From an uncultured Clostridiaceae bacterium (GTDB taxonomy: Bacteria > Bacillota > Clostridia > Lachnospirales > Lachnospiraceae), in contig CAMWMT010000224.1 in NCBI GenBank assembly GCA_947175375.1, positions 1 to 5,366 on the forward strand: DNA of 5,366 bases, written 5' to 3'. The notes beneath the pieces were generated by a model that saw only the letters and a program-made list of their open reading frames with translations, was not told the origin of the DNA and ran no database searches. The translations under genes were made by a program, and so were the position numbers. Positions 1 to 5,366 of this stretch are shown here, one piece after another (position 1 is the stretch's first letter; the number at the start of each line of letters is the position of its first letter).

Positions 1-917
1 TTCAGGAATTTCATCATTCCGGTCGTGCGCTTGACATGCCGGCCTTCCGGATAGCAGTTCCCGCATTCCAGTCCGAGCACATAATCCCGGACTCCCATCA
101 TCTTCCATTCTACAAAGCCGTCCAACTCTCCAGCATCAAAATGAATAGAAAGCCCAAGCCCCAGCTTCGGCTGCCGGATGGACGCGTATCCTTCTCTACC
201 GGAAAATTTATGATAATAACACCGTTCCTGGTACCCGGCAGTGGGCTTCTCCATATGCATCCAGTTCGCAATATCTTCTGCCGCATGAGCATCCCGCGGC
301 TGTACCTCGACAGACGGTATGGTTATGATGCTGTCCTCATCTAGCAAAGGATATCCCATGTTCATATGATAGAGAATCTCCAGCGGTTCCGTGCGGTCCC
401 CTGTGTTCTCAATGACATCGTGTATTTCAAAGACATTTTCCAGAACAGAAACCCGCACTTCGCGCTTCATCCGCAGCTTACGCCCAAAGATCACTTCATC
501 CTTCACTACGGTATGTACCACAAGCATTTCGTCTTCTTCTGTCCAATATGCCTGTTCACAGGGTAAATTTGCTATAGACCCGTGAAGAGGCAGTTCTTCG
601 CCCTCATCCTGACATGGGCTTCCCACCGCCTGCAGCCCACAGGTCGTCAAAAATCCGGCGGTAAAGGAATTCAGCCAGTTCGTGCCGATATTGTCATAAT
701 ATGCCGGAGCTACATAACCGCAGGGAGACAGATAGCTCAGATTGATTCCCCGGAAACGCAGCCTTGTAATATCGCCTGCCCGGTCAGGAGAGACTGTCAG
801 TTCCAGGCCTCTCCCATTAGTGATCTCATACAGGCGCATTCCGTCGCCTTTCCCGCCCACCAGACGGTGTTCTTCTATTCCGTACAATTGTGAATCATGT
901 CCGATATATGGATTCAT
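1..917 (-). CDS. DUF4432 family protein, aldose 1-epimerase-like (3' end beyond window)
   Basis: The reading frame is open from the ATG at 917-915 to the left edge: 305 codons plus two bases, with no stop, so the C-terminus is missing. DUF4432 proteins have the galactose-mutarotase-like beta-sandwich fold and are thought to act on sugar anomers, though few have a proven reaction. Visible family features, in order: SPDRAGDI at residues 43-50, followed by a G-x-N-L-x-Y-L-S-P stretch; the TTCGL...GSPC segment at about 91-102; GEELPLHGSIANLP at 106-119 with conserved H112; YHMNMGYPLLDE at 183-194 with H184; and GLECGNCYPEGR near 282-293 with E284. H112, H184 and E284 are plausible sugar-binding or catalytic positions by analogy with mutarotases. 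No signal peptide or membrane segment is seen, so it is probably cytoplasmic. It follows the kinase by 86 bp and is the last operon gene visible. The family call is firm; the substrate and exact activity are inferred from context. Confidence 0.9.
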   Translation of the reverse strand, partial: MNPYIGHDSQLYGIEEHRLVGGKGDGMRLYEITNGRGLELTVSPDRAGDITRLRFRGINLSYLSPCGYVAPAYYDNIGTNWLNSFTAGFLTTCGLQAVGSPCQDEGEELPLHGSIANLPCEQAYWTEEDEMLVVHTVVKDEVIFGRKLRMKREVRVSVLENVFEIHDVIENTGDRTEPLEILYHMNMGYPLLDEDSIITIPSVEVQPRDAHAAEDIANWMHMEKPTAGYQERCYYHKFSGREGYASIRQPKLGLGLSIHFDAGELDGFVEWKMMGVRDYVLGLECGNCYPEGRHVKRTTGMMKFL

Positions 918-924
918 AACGATA

Positions 925-929
925 CCTCC
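925..929 (-). promoter_or_regulatory. Ribosome binding site of the DUF4432 gene
   Basis: The minus strand reads AAGGAGGTATCGTTATG, with GGAGG seven bases before the ATG at 917. This strong site fixes the start. The ten bases AGGAGGTATC are identical to those in front of the kinase gene. Confidence 0.85.
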
Positions 930-1003
930 TTGTCTGTCAGCACAGCTATCCTGACCTGCTGCCCGACTGCTGTACTTTTTCTGATGTCTGTTGTTAGTCC
1001 CAG

Positions 1004-2503
1004 TCACACAAGCGGACGCACTGCATCATACACTCTGCGGTAACGCTCGTACACCTGCATATATTTCTCATGCATGTCCTGACGGGGTACATAGGTGACA
1101 GTCTCCTCCACCATATATTTCGCCGCCTCGTTCAGGTCCCGGAATGCCCCGATGGCAACTCCTGTCAGCATAGCGCTTCCCACGGTTCCCGCATCCACGG
1201 TCTTCAGCGCTGTAATCGGAAGGTTCAGTACATCTGCTTTCATCTGCATCCATACAGCAGAACGGGCACCACCGCCTGTGGCATTCAGCTTTTCAAAATG
1301 GATGCCGGACCCGGACAGCGTCTGATAATTCAGGTACATCTCGTACACTACGCCTTCCATACAGCCACGATAGATCTCCGCCGCCGTGGATTCCGTCGTA
1401 AGCCCAAGGATCGCACCTCTGGAACCAGTATCCATATATGGAGTTGCCGCTCCTGCAAAATGCGGCAGCACCAAAAGCTCTCCCGGCCTGTCACCATGCG
1501 CTTCCAGGTAAGACCGCTCCAACAGCTCGTTGACAGACAGCCCCTGTTTCCCTGCCTGCTCCTGCTCACCATTGGCAAGCTGTTCCACACACCACTGGAT
1601 CAGTGCGCCGCCGGTGTAGGAAAAGGCATATGCCACATAAGTTCCTGGAAACACATACGGTACAACAGAAAAATACCCTTCATACATCCGGTCTATATCC
1701 GGCATCTCATCATAGATCGGTGTCAGACATTCCACAGTCCCGGCACCGTCCACTGCCACGCTTCCATCAAATGCTCCCGCGCCGACAGCAGCCGCCACCT
1801 GGTCGTGGCTGATGGAGACAATCTGCGTCCCGAGAGGCAGCCCTGTCTTCTCTGCCGCCTCCGGCAGAATGGTCCCTGCCGAACTTCCGGTGGGAACACA
1901 TACGGAGAACAGCTTCCGGTCGATTCCCGCCGCCGCCAGCACCTCACTGCTCCAGTCCAGCGCATGAATGTCAAAAGCCATGGTCCGGGAAGCCAGAGAG
2001 TAGTCAATCTGCGCTTTCCCGGTCAGATGAAAGACCACATAATCCTCCATCAGAAACACATGCTCAGCCGCATGGTAAATCTCCGGTTCCTGTTTTTTCA
2101 TCCACATCAGCTTGCAGATACTGTACATCTCATGAGGGCGAAGGCCTGTGATCCGGGCAATGTCTCTGGCTCCCAGATGCTCGATCAGCTCCTGGCATTC
2201 CTGACTCCCCCTGGGATCCGTGTAGAGCATGGCAGGATGCAGCGGCGTTCCCTCTCCGTCTGTCAACACAAAGGTCTCACCAAAACTGGTAACGCCCAGC
2301 CCGGCGATATCCGGAAAGGCTGCCGCCATCTCTCCAATGACCGCATACACCCCTTCCATCATTACCGAAATGTCAATCTCATGACTCCCTACTGCCCGGC
2401 GCACCGGATAATCACGGTATGCTTTTCCAAGATAATTCCCCTGCTCATCAAATACAGTGCATTTGCAGCCGGTAGTTCCGATATCCAGTCCTGCAATCTT
2501 CAT
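1004..2503 (-). CDS. FGGY-family carbohydrate kinase
   Basis: A 499-residue ATP-dependent sugar kinase of the FGGY family, which includes xylulokinase, fuculokinase, rhamnulokinase and glycerol kinase. Its length is typical (about 480-510). The N-terminal domain opens with the phosphate-binding GLDIGTTGCK (residues 5-14). SFGE at 73-76 and YTDPR at 94-98 lie where the family binds substrate. D234 in ISHDQVAAAVG is the likely catalytic base. The C-terminal ATPase domain has GAGTVEC at 253-259, SYTGG, the FAGAATPYMD segment at 349-358, and the FGGY signature 2 region NATGGGARSAVW at 407-418. All key motifs are intact. The protein is cytoplasmic. It probably phosphorylates the ketose made by the upstream isomerase: at C1 if the route resembles fucose or rhamnose use, or at C5 if it is a xylulokinase. 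Sequence alone does not separate these. The xylulokinase-type SGQMHG motif is absent, which argues mildly against XylB. The start is fixed by a strong ribosome binding site; the stop is TGA at 1006-1004. Confidence 0.93.
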   Translation of the reverse strand: MKIAGLDIGTTGCKCTVFDEQGNYLGKAYRDYPVRRAVGSHEIDISVMMEGVYAVIGEMAAAFPDIAGLGVTSFGETFVLTDGEGTPLHPAMLYTDPRGSQECQELIEHLGARDIARITGLRPHEMYSICKLMWMKKQEPEIYHAAEHVFLMEDYVVFHLTGKAQIDYSLASRTMAFDIHALDWSSEVLAAAGIDRKLFSVCVPTGSSAGTILPEAAEKTGLPLGTQIVSISHDQVAAAVGAGAFDGSVAVDGAGTVECLTPIYDEMPDIDRMYEGYFSVVPYVFPGTYVAYAFSYTGGALIQWCVEQLANGEQEQAGKQGLSVNELLERSYLEAHGDRPGELLVLPHFAGAATPYMDTGSRGAILGLTTESTAAEIYRGCMEGVVYEMYLNYQTLSGSGIHFEKLNATGGGARSAVWMQMKADVLNLPITALKTVDAGTVGSAMLTGVAIGAFRDLNEAAKYMVEETVTYVPRQDMHEKYMQVYERYRRVYDAVRPLV

Positions 2504-2510
2504 GCTGATA

Positions 2511-2515
2511 CCTCC
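2511..2515 (-). promoter_or_regulatory. Ribosome binding site of the FGGY kinase gene
   Basis: The minus strand reads ACAGGAGGTATCAGCATG, with GGAGG seven bases before the ATG at 2503. The site lies in the 41 bp gap after the isomerase stop codon, so the two genes are probably co-transcribed. Confidence 0.85.
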
Positions 2516-2544
2516 TGTATATGTTCCGTATCTTTCCGCTGTCC

Positions 2545-3951
2545 TTAACGATCAATGTCTACCCACTCATATCCAAGATAAGTGGTAAACGCCTCTTTCA
2601 AAATCTCCTTCATATGACCCGCTCCTACGGAAGTGTGATGTTTGAAACCACCTCTGGCAAGCCGGATCATCTTCTCCTGCATATCCGGTATCTCGCATAC
2701 ACCGCCGCAGCCGAAGAATGCCTCTTCAATGGGATCATCTGTAAATTCCGCCTCGCTGGCATAGACGATGATCTTTCCATCCTTCGTCTGGCAGTTGGAG
2801 AGCGTTACCTTCCCCGGCCGGATCCGTCCCTCATTGGTCCCACATCCGGAGCCTGGATCCGTCTTGTCAAACATCTTGTGACTCGTAACCCGGCCCTGAT
2901 CCGTCATAAGGCTCTTGGGCACTGGTCCACAGTGGAACAGGATCACCTTGTTCTCATCCTCGCCATAATTGTTGTTCCAGTCCAGCACGGTGGTCGGCGT
3001 CTCGCTGGCAAGGGCCATGGCGCGCATGGTGATGGCTGAACACATGTCGATCTCGCAGGATGCAGCGATACCACGGTCATTCAGTTCCGATAAAAGCACG
3101 CACGGACATACCCGAAGAATCTCCTCCATCTCATTCCAGCAGCGCAGCGCGATAGCATCCAGATGATAGTCCCGGATGTACTCGTCAATGACCACGGAGA
3201 TCTTCGCCAACGTCCGCTTCTTGTCCTCTGGTACACCGGAAAAATCAGAATAAGCTTCCAGATCCGCAACCTTCTTTACTACCGCTTCTTCATCGTCTGC
3301 TTTCTTCCCTACCTTGAACACCAGTTCGGACAGGTCGAAGGATTCCACATTGATCCCGTATTTCTGCATGGTAATCTCGTCAAAGCGGACCGTCTTGAAT
3401 GCCGTCGTTCTGGCTCCGATACAACCGATATTGCAGCGTTTCATCCCGTTGACCACACGGCAAATAGCAGCAAAATCCTTAAGATTCTGTGCAAATGCCT
3501 CCGACAGGGGATGCACCACATGGGGTTTCATCACCGTGAATGGTACCTGATACTGTGTAAATACATCCGTTACGGAAAATTTTCCGCAGAAAGCATCCCT
3601 TCTGTGAGCAAAATCCATCTTCCCGATCTCGTCCGGGTATGCCTGCATGAAGATCGGCACGCCTGCATCCTGCAGGGCGGTGATGGCACCGTTTTCGTCC
3701 GCAAAGATCGGCATGGAGAAGATCACACCATCATATGCTCCTTCATGCTCCTTCAGCCATTTCGCATACAGCAGTCCTTCGTCTCTCGTCTCGATCCCGC
3801 CAAACCGGGTAAGCTCTGCATCCATGGCGATATAGTCATAACCTGCATCCGTCACCGCCTTGATCATATCCTCTCTGGCTCCATAAATTAGTTCTCCCGG
3901 CATAAACCCCCGGTTACAGAACGCCAGTGCAAAAGTCATCTTCTTTCCCAT
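2545..3951 (-). CDS. L-fucose/L-arabinose isomerase family protein (aldose-ketose isomerase)
   Basis: A 468-residue protein of the FucI/AraA superfamily, whose members interconvert aldoses and ketoses using a divalent metal, usually Mn2+. It is shorter than E. coli FucI (about 590) and nearer the compact isomerase-like proteins of Bacillota. The N-terminal half is Rossmann-like, as in this family. The diagnostic region is ALRCWNEMEE (268-277), then LSELNDRGIAASCEIDM (287-303), then LDWNNNYG (323-330), LFHCGPVP (338-345), and near the C-terminus FKHHTSVGAGH (436-446). E300 and D324 lie 24 residues apart, the same spacing as the metal ligands E337 and D361 of E. coli FucI. A histidine of the HH...GH segment (H438, H439 or H446) is the likely third ligand. 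The catalytic site therefore looks complete. It is second in the operon, between aldolase and kinase, which fits production of the ketose that the kinase uses. Substrate unknown: the superfamily includes isomerases for fucose, arabinose and sulfoquinovose. The start is set by a good ribosome binding site; the stop is TAA. Confidence 0.88.
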   Translation of the reverse strand: MGKKMTFALAFCNRGFMPGELIYGAREDMIKAVTDAGYDYIAMDAELTRFGGIETRDEGLLYAKWLKEHEGAYDGVIFSMPIFADENGAITALQDAGVPIFMQAYPDEIGKMDFAHRRDAFCGKFSVTDVFTQYQVPFTVMKPHVVHPLSEAFAQNLKDFAAICRVVNGMKRCNIGCIGARTTAFKTVRFDEITMQKYGINVESFDLSELVFKVGKKADDEEAVVKKVADLEAYSDFSGVPEDKKRTLAKISVVIDEYIRDYHLDAIALRCWNEMEEILRVCPCVLLSELNDRGIAASCEIDMCSAITMRAMALASETPTTVLDWNNNYGEDENKVILFHCGPVPKSLMTDQGRVTSHKMFDKTDPGSGCGTNEGRIRPGKVTLSNCQTKDGKIIVYASEAEFTDDPIEEAFFGCGGVCEIPDMQEKMIRLARGGFKHHTSVGAGHMKEILKEAFTTYLGYEWVDIDR

Positions 3952-4079
3952 TGTAAAATCTCCCTTCTTTCATTTCCATACAAATGACATTCAGTTCCTG
4001 CAGCCTCAAAACCTTGTTCCATGTGCTGTTTCATAAATTTTCAGGCAGTTTTCAAACACCAGATACATATTAACAGCCG
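3952..4079 (-). other. Aldolase-isomerase intergenic spacer, no gene seen
   Basis: This 128 bp gap is the longest within the operon. It holds the isomerase ribosome binding site but no recognisable terminator (no GC-rich stem followed by a T run on the minus strand). A six-base inverted pair, GCTGTT/AACAGC (plus-strand 4072-4077 and 4025-4030), could form only a weak long-loop structure. A 20-codon open frame at 4068-4006 has no ribosome binding site. The spacer may be an untranslated linker or an mRNA processing point; nothing in it is decisive. Confidence 0.5.
3960..3964 (-). promoter_or_regulatory. Ribosome binding site of the isomerase gene
   Basis: The minus strand reads GAAGGGAGATTTTACAATG, with GGGAG eight bases before the ATG at 3951. 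This supports the first ATG over the in-frame Met at residue 5. Confidence 0.75.
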
Positions 4080-4943
4080 TCAGCACAACGCAAACTGACG
4101 CATGGCTTCTTTTACATTTTCTTTCATCGCTTTCGCGGCAGCCATGGACAGAGAGGAGAAGAAGAGAGGCTCCCCTTCTTTTAAGCTGTTCAGATATTCG
4201 GATGCTCCTTTTCCGCCGGCTTTATCCATATAAGTAAAGTAATTCACCTTCCGCACGCCTGCTTCAATAGCTTTCCGATAATCCTCTTTACTCACTCCGG
4301 AGCCTCCATGCATCACCACCGGGATGTTTCCGGTAAGCCTGCGTACGTTCCTGACTACATCAAAATCAAGTTTCGGTTCTGTAAGGTAAATACCGTGTGT
4401 AGTACCAAAGGAACAGGCAAGGGCATCAATTCCCGAGGCTTCCACGAAAACTGCCGCAAGCTCCGGATCCGTATAGATCTTTGTCTCGTCTTCTGCTCCT
4501 GTATTGTCTCCCGCTCCAGACTCTCTTCTGCCCATGGAACCAAGCTCTGCTTCCACAGAGGCTCCTTTTTCTGCAGCCATCTCCACTGCCTTCTTCGTAT
4601 TCGCCAGATTTTCCTCATAGGGCAGGACCGACCCGTCGTACATGATCGAAGTAAAGCCCAGATCCAGCGCCTGCTGAAGATACTCCAGCGTCTCGCCGTG
4701 ATCCAAATGGACGCAGACCGGAACCTCCGCTTTTTTAGCTTCCTCCACCATAATCGGTCCAATAACGGAAAGCGGAATCCAGGGCTCATGACACTGAGCA
4801 AAATCGATGATAACCGGAAGCTTCAGTTCCTCTGCAGCCTCGATCACCGCCCGCAAGCTCTCCAGATTCGGCGTATTGAACGCGCCGACAGCAATCTTCC
4901 TTTCTTCGGCAATCTCCATGATCTTATTCAATGTTACCAGCAT
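4080..4943 (-). CDS. Class II ketose-phosphate aldolase (GatY/KbaY/Fba family)
   Basis: A 287-residue zinc-dependent aldolase of the fructose-/tagatose-bisphosphate family; GatY and KbaY are about 284 residues. It should cleave a ketose 1-phosphate or 1,6-bisphosphate to DHAP plus an aldehyde in the cytoplasm. The TIM-barrel landmarks are present: AVGAFNTPNLESL (18-30); VHLDHGETLEYL (78-89) with catalytic base D81 and zinc ligand H82; SIMYDGS (99-105); VEAELG (130-135) with E133; GTTHGIY (180-186) with zinc ligand H183; VMHGGSG (210-216) with zinc ligand H212; and VRKVNYFTYM (230-239), whose N234 and T237 lie in the usual C1-phosphate site. The ligands match KbaY D82/H83/H180/H208. The ATG at 4943 is chosen because AGGTGG precedes it by nine bases and homologues begin near M-x-V-T-L. 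An in-frame ATG at 4967 would add eight residues but has no ribosome binding site. It is the first gene of the operon. FBP or tagatose-1,6-bisphosphate aldolase is possible, but the neighbouring FGGY kinase makes a ketose 1-phosphate a reasonable alternative. Confidence 0.92.
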   Translation of the reverse strand: MLVTLNKIMEIAEERKIAVGAFNTPNLESLRAVIEAAEELKLPVIIDFAQCHEPWIPLSVIGPIMVEEAKKAEVPVCVHLDHGETLEYLQQALDLGFTSIMYDGSVLPYEENLANTKKAVEMAAEKGASVEAELGSMGRRESGAGDNTGAEDETKIYTDPELAAVFVEASGIDALACSFGTTHGIYLTEPKLDFDVVRNVRRLTGNIPVVMHGGSGVSKEDYRKAIEAGVRKVNYFTYMDKAGGKGASEYLNSLKEGEPLFFSSLSMAAAKAMKENVKEAMRQFALC

Positions 4944-4951
4944 ATAAATAC

Positions 4952-4957
4952 CCACCT
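4952..4957 (-). promoter_or_regulatory. Ribosome binding site that decides the aldolase start
   Basis: The minus strand reads GAAAGGTGGGTATTTATATG, giving an AGGTGG-type site nine bases before the ATG at 4943. The site lies inside the eight-codon extension that a start at 4967 would create, so the shorter protein is preferred. Confidence 0.75.
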
Positions 4958-4969
4958 TTCTTTTCATAC

Positions 4970-4994
4970 ATTGTATTGAACTGATTCTATTTTA
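4970..4994 (-). promoter_or_regulatory. Candidate -10 elements of the catabolic operon
   Basis: On the minus strand, TACAAT (4975-4970) and TAAAAT (4994-4989) each match five of six -10 bases. Either would give a short leader to the aldolase ATG at 4943. Neither has a convincing -35 at 16-18 bp, which would suit an activator-dependent promoter but is also what chance in AT-rich DNA would give. Confidence 0.3.
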
Positions 4995-5066
4995 CCTTCA
5001 CATAGAGAAAATTTATATAGAGGTTTGTTCATTTTACTTTGAATTTGTCCGCCGATATGGTAAAAT
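4989..5066. repeat. Three copies of the 7-mer GTAAAAT in the divergent control region
   Basis: ATTTTAC occurs at 4989-4995 and 5031-5037, exactly 42 bp apart (about four helical turns), and its complement GTAAAAT occurs at 5060-5066. The first copy overlaps an operon -10 candidate and the third overlaps the regulator -10 candidate. The outer two extend to an eight-base inverted pair, ATTTTACC (4989-4996) and GGTAAAAT (5059-5066). The copies are seen directly; an operator role is inference, and promoter-like sequence alone could explain two of them. Confidence 0.35.
5039..5066 (+). promoter_or_regulatory. Candidate sigma-A promoter of the regulator gene
   Basis: TTGAAT (5039-5044) as -35 and TAAAAT (5061-5066) as -10 are separated by 16 bp. 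The -35 matches four of six consensus bases and the -10 five of six. Transcription would start near 5073, giving a leader of about 23 bases that contains the ribosome binding site. Confidence 0.5.
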
Positions 5067-5080
5067 TTAAAAGAAATCGA

Positions 5081-5085
5081 AGGAG
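5081..5085 (+). promoter_or_regulatory. Ribosome binding site of the regulator gene
   Basis: AAGGAG ends ten bases before the ATG at 5096. The spacing is slightly long but workable, and no other in-frame ATG nearby has a better site. Confidence 0.7.
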
Positions 5086-5095
5086 AACACACCCT

Positions 5096-5366
5096 ATGAT
5101 ATCCAGTTTTGACCTGGCCAAGCTGAAGCTTTTACTGAAGGATTTTCACAATATGACCCGAATCCGCATCACCGTCTTTGATGATGCTTTCCATGAGCTT
5201 GCCGCTTATCCGGAGCAGCGCGCGCCCTTCTGCCGGATCATCCGTTCCGATCCGGAGGCAGCCAACCAATGCCGCCGCTGCGATGCGCAGGCATGTGAGA
5301 CTGCCGCAAGGCGTAGGACGCCCCATACCTACCGCTGCCACGCCGGACTGACTGAGAGCATTACTC
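5096..5366 (+). CDS. PocR ligand-binding-domain protein, probably an AraC-family regulator (3' end beyond window)
   Basis: Ninety complete codons from the ATG at 5096 to the right edge, no stop. The N-terminus matches the PocR sensory domain, a PAS-like ligand-binding fold named after the Salmonella propanediol/cobalamin regulator PocR. Landmarks: an initial helix LAKLKLLLKDFHNMT (7-21); the strand IRITVFDDAFHELAAYP (23-39); FCRIIRSDP (45-53); the CRRCDAQAC segment (59-67); and YRCHAGLTES (79-88). Cysteines 46, 59, 62, 67 and 81 fall in the conserved positions of the domain; whether they bind a ligand or metal here cannot be told. In Bacillota this domain most often precedes a C-terminal AraC-type helix-turn-helix, but it also occurs in sensor kinases, and the deciding part lies outside the window. 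The gene is transcribed divergently from the sugar operon, so it is the likely regulator, responding to the sugar or a pathway intermediate. The PocR call is firm; AraC class and target are inferred. Confidence 0.88.
   Translation, partial: MISSFDLAKLKLLLKDFHNMTRIRITVFDDAFHELAAYPEQRAPFCRIIRSDPEAANQCRRCDAQACETAARRRTPHTYRCHAGLTESIT

Larger units (their letters stand above)
4944..5095. promoter_or_regulatory. Divergent control region between the operon and the PocR-domain regulator
   Basis: These 152 bp separate the aldolase start from the regulator start and must carry both promoters and probably the regulator's binding sites. The region is clearly more AT-rich than the flanking genes. It contains a fair plus-strand promoter, two weak minus-strand -10 candidates, three copies of the 7-mer GTAAAAT or its complement, and a direct repeat ATAGAG at 5002-5007 and 5017-5022. 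I see no clear CcpA-type cre palindrome. Divergent placement of an AraC-type activator next to its target operon is a common arrangement; that it controls this operon is inference. Confidence 0.75.

Noticed and set aside
36..954. Several short plus-strand frames across the left 950 bp (36-344, 366-566, 582-893, 742-954)
   Set aside because: They overlap the minus-strand DUF4432 gene, which runs open to the edge with a strong ribosome binding site and intact family motifs.
918..1003. Possible terminator or attenuator between kinase and DUF4432
   Set aside because: The CAGCA/TGCTG pairing there is short and long-looped and is not followed by a T run on the minus strand; the gap looks like ordinary operon spacing.
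1070..2548. A 492-codon plus-strand open frame covering almost the whole kinase gene
   Set aside because: It is aligned codon to codon with the kinase in antisense, where stops arise only from TTA, CTA and TCA sense codons, and these are rare here. It resembles no protein family, starts inside the kinase 3' end, and the sense product has full FGGY motifs.
3163..3891. A 242-codon plus-strand open frame antisense to the isomerase (and a second at 2521-3039)
   Set aside because: Both are codon-aligned antisense frames explained by the same codon bias, with no recognisable protein and a clear isomerase on the other strand.
4006..4068. A 20-residue minus-strand open frame in the aldolase-isomerase gap
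   Set aside because: No ribosome binding site and no recognisable sequence; chance alone readily gives a frame this short.
1..4943. Sulfoquinovose (sulfoglycolysis) operon
   Set aside because: The isomerase superfamily and an aldolase could fit, but there is no PfkB-type kinase, sulfoquinovosidase, sulfolactaldehyde enzyme or sulfonate exporter in view, and the kinase is FGGY. It stays only a remote possibility.
4308..4979. A 223-codon plus-strand open frame antisense to the aldolase
   Set aside because: Codon-aligned antisense shadow; the sense strand has all the catalytic and zinc residues of a class II aldolase.
5132..5341. A 69-codon minus-strand open frame at the right edge
   Set aside because: It lies antisense to the PocR domain, which is conserved along all 90 visible residues.

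Overview
The window holds one predicted leftward sugar-catabolism operon and the start of a divergent regulator gene. The genes are tightly packed, with strong AGGAGG-type ribosome binding sites, roughly even G+C by eye and an AT-rich control region. This look, and a PocR-domain regulator beside a sugar operon, suggest a Bacillota bacterium, perhaps a gut Lachnospiraceae-like Clostridium relative. That placement is inference; no rRNA or other phylogenetic marker is present.

Layout, in transcription order on the minus strand: a class II (zinc, GatY/KbaY/Fba-type) ketose phosphate aldolase (4943-4080); an L-fucose/L-arabinose isomerase-family protein (3951-2545); an FGGY carbohydrate kinase (2503-1004); and a DUF4432 aldose-1-epimerase-like protein (917 to the left edge, 3' end cut off). 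The gaps are 128, 41 and 86 bp. I see no convincing terminator in any of them, so one transcript is likely, continuing past position 1. On the plus strand, a gene starting at 5096 encodes a PocR ligand-binding domain, most likely the N-terminus of an AraC-family regulator, and it runs off the right edge. The 152 bp between the two divergent starts is AT-rich and carries candidate promoters and short repeats.

Together the genes read as a complete aldose route: mutarotation (DUF4432), aldose-to-ketose isomerisation, ketose phosphorylation, then retro-aldol cleavage to DHAP and an aldehyde. This has the logic of the fucose (fucI-fucK-fucA) and rhamnose pathways. However, the usual AraD/FucA-type aldolase is replaced by an aldolase of the unrelated GatY/Fba fold. 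The sugar cannot be named from sequence alone, and no transporter or glycoside hydrolase lies in the window.

There are no RNA genes, mobile elements, CRISPR arrays or integration signs. All long plus-strand open frames over the operon are codon-aligned antisense shadows.
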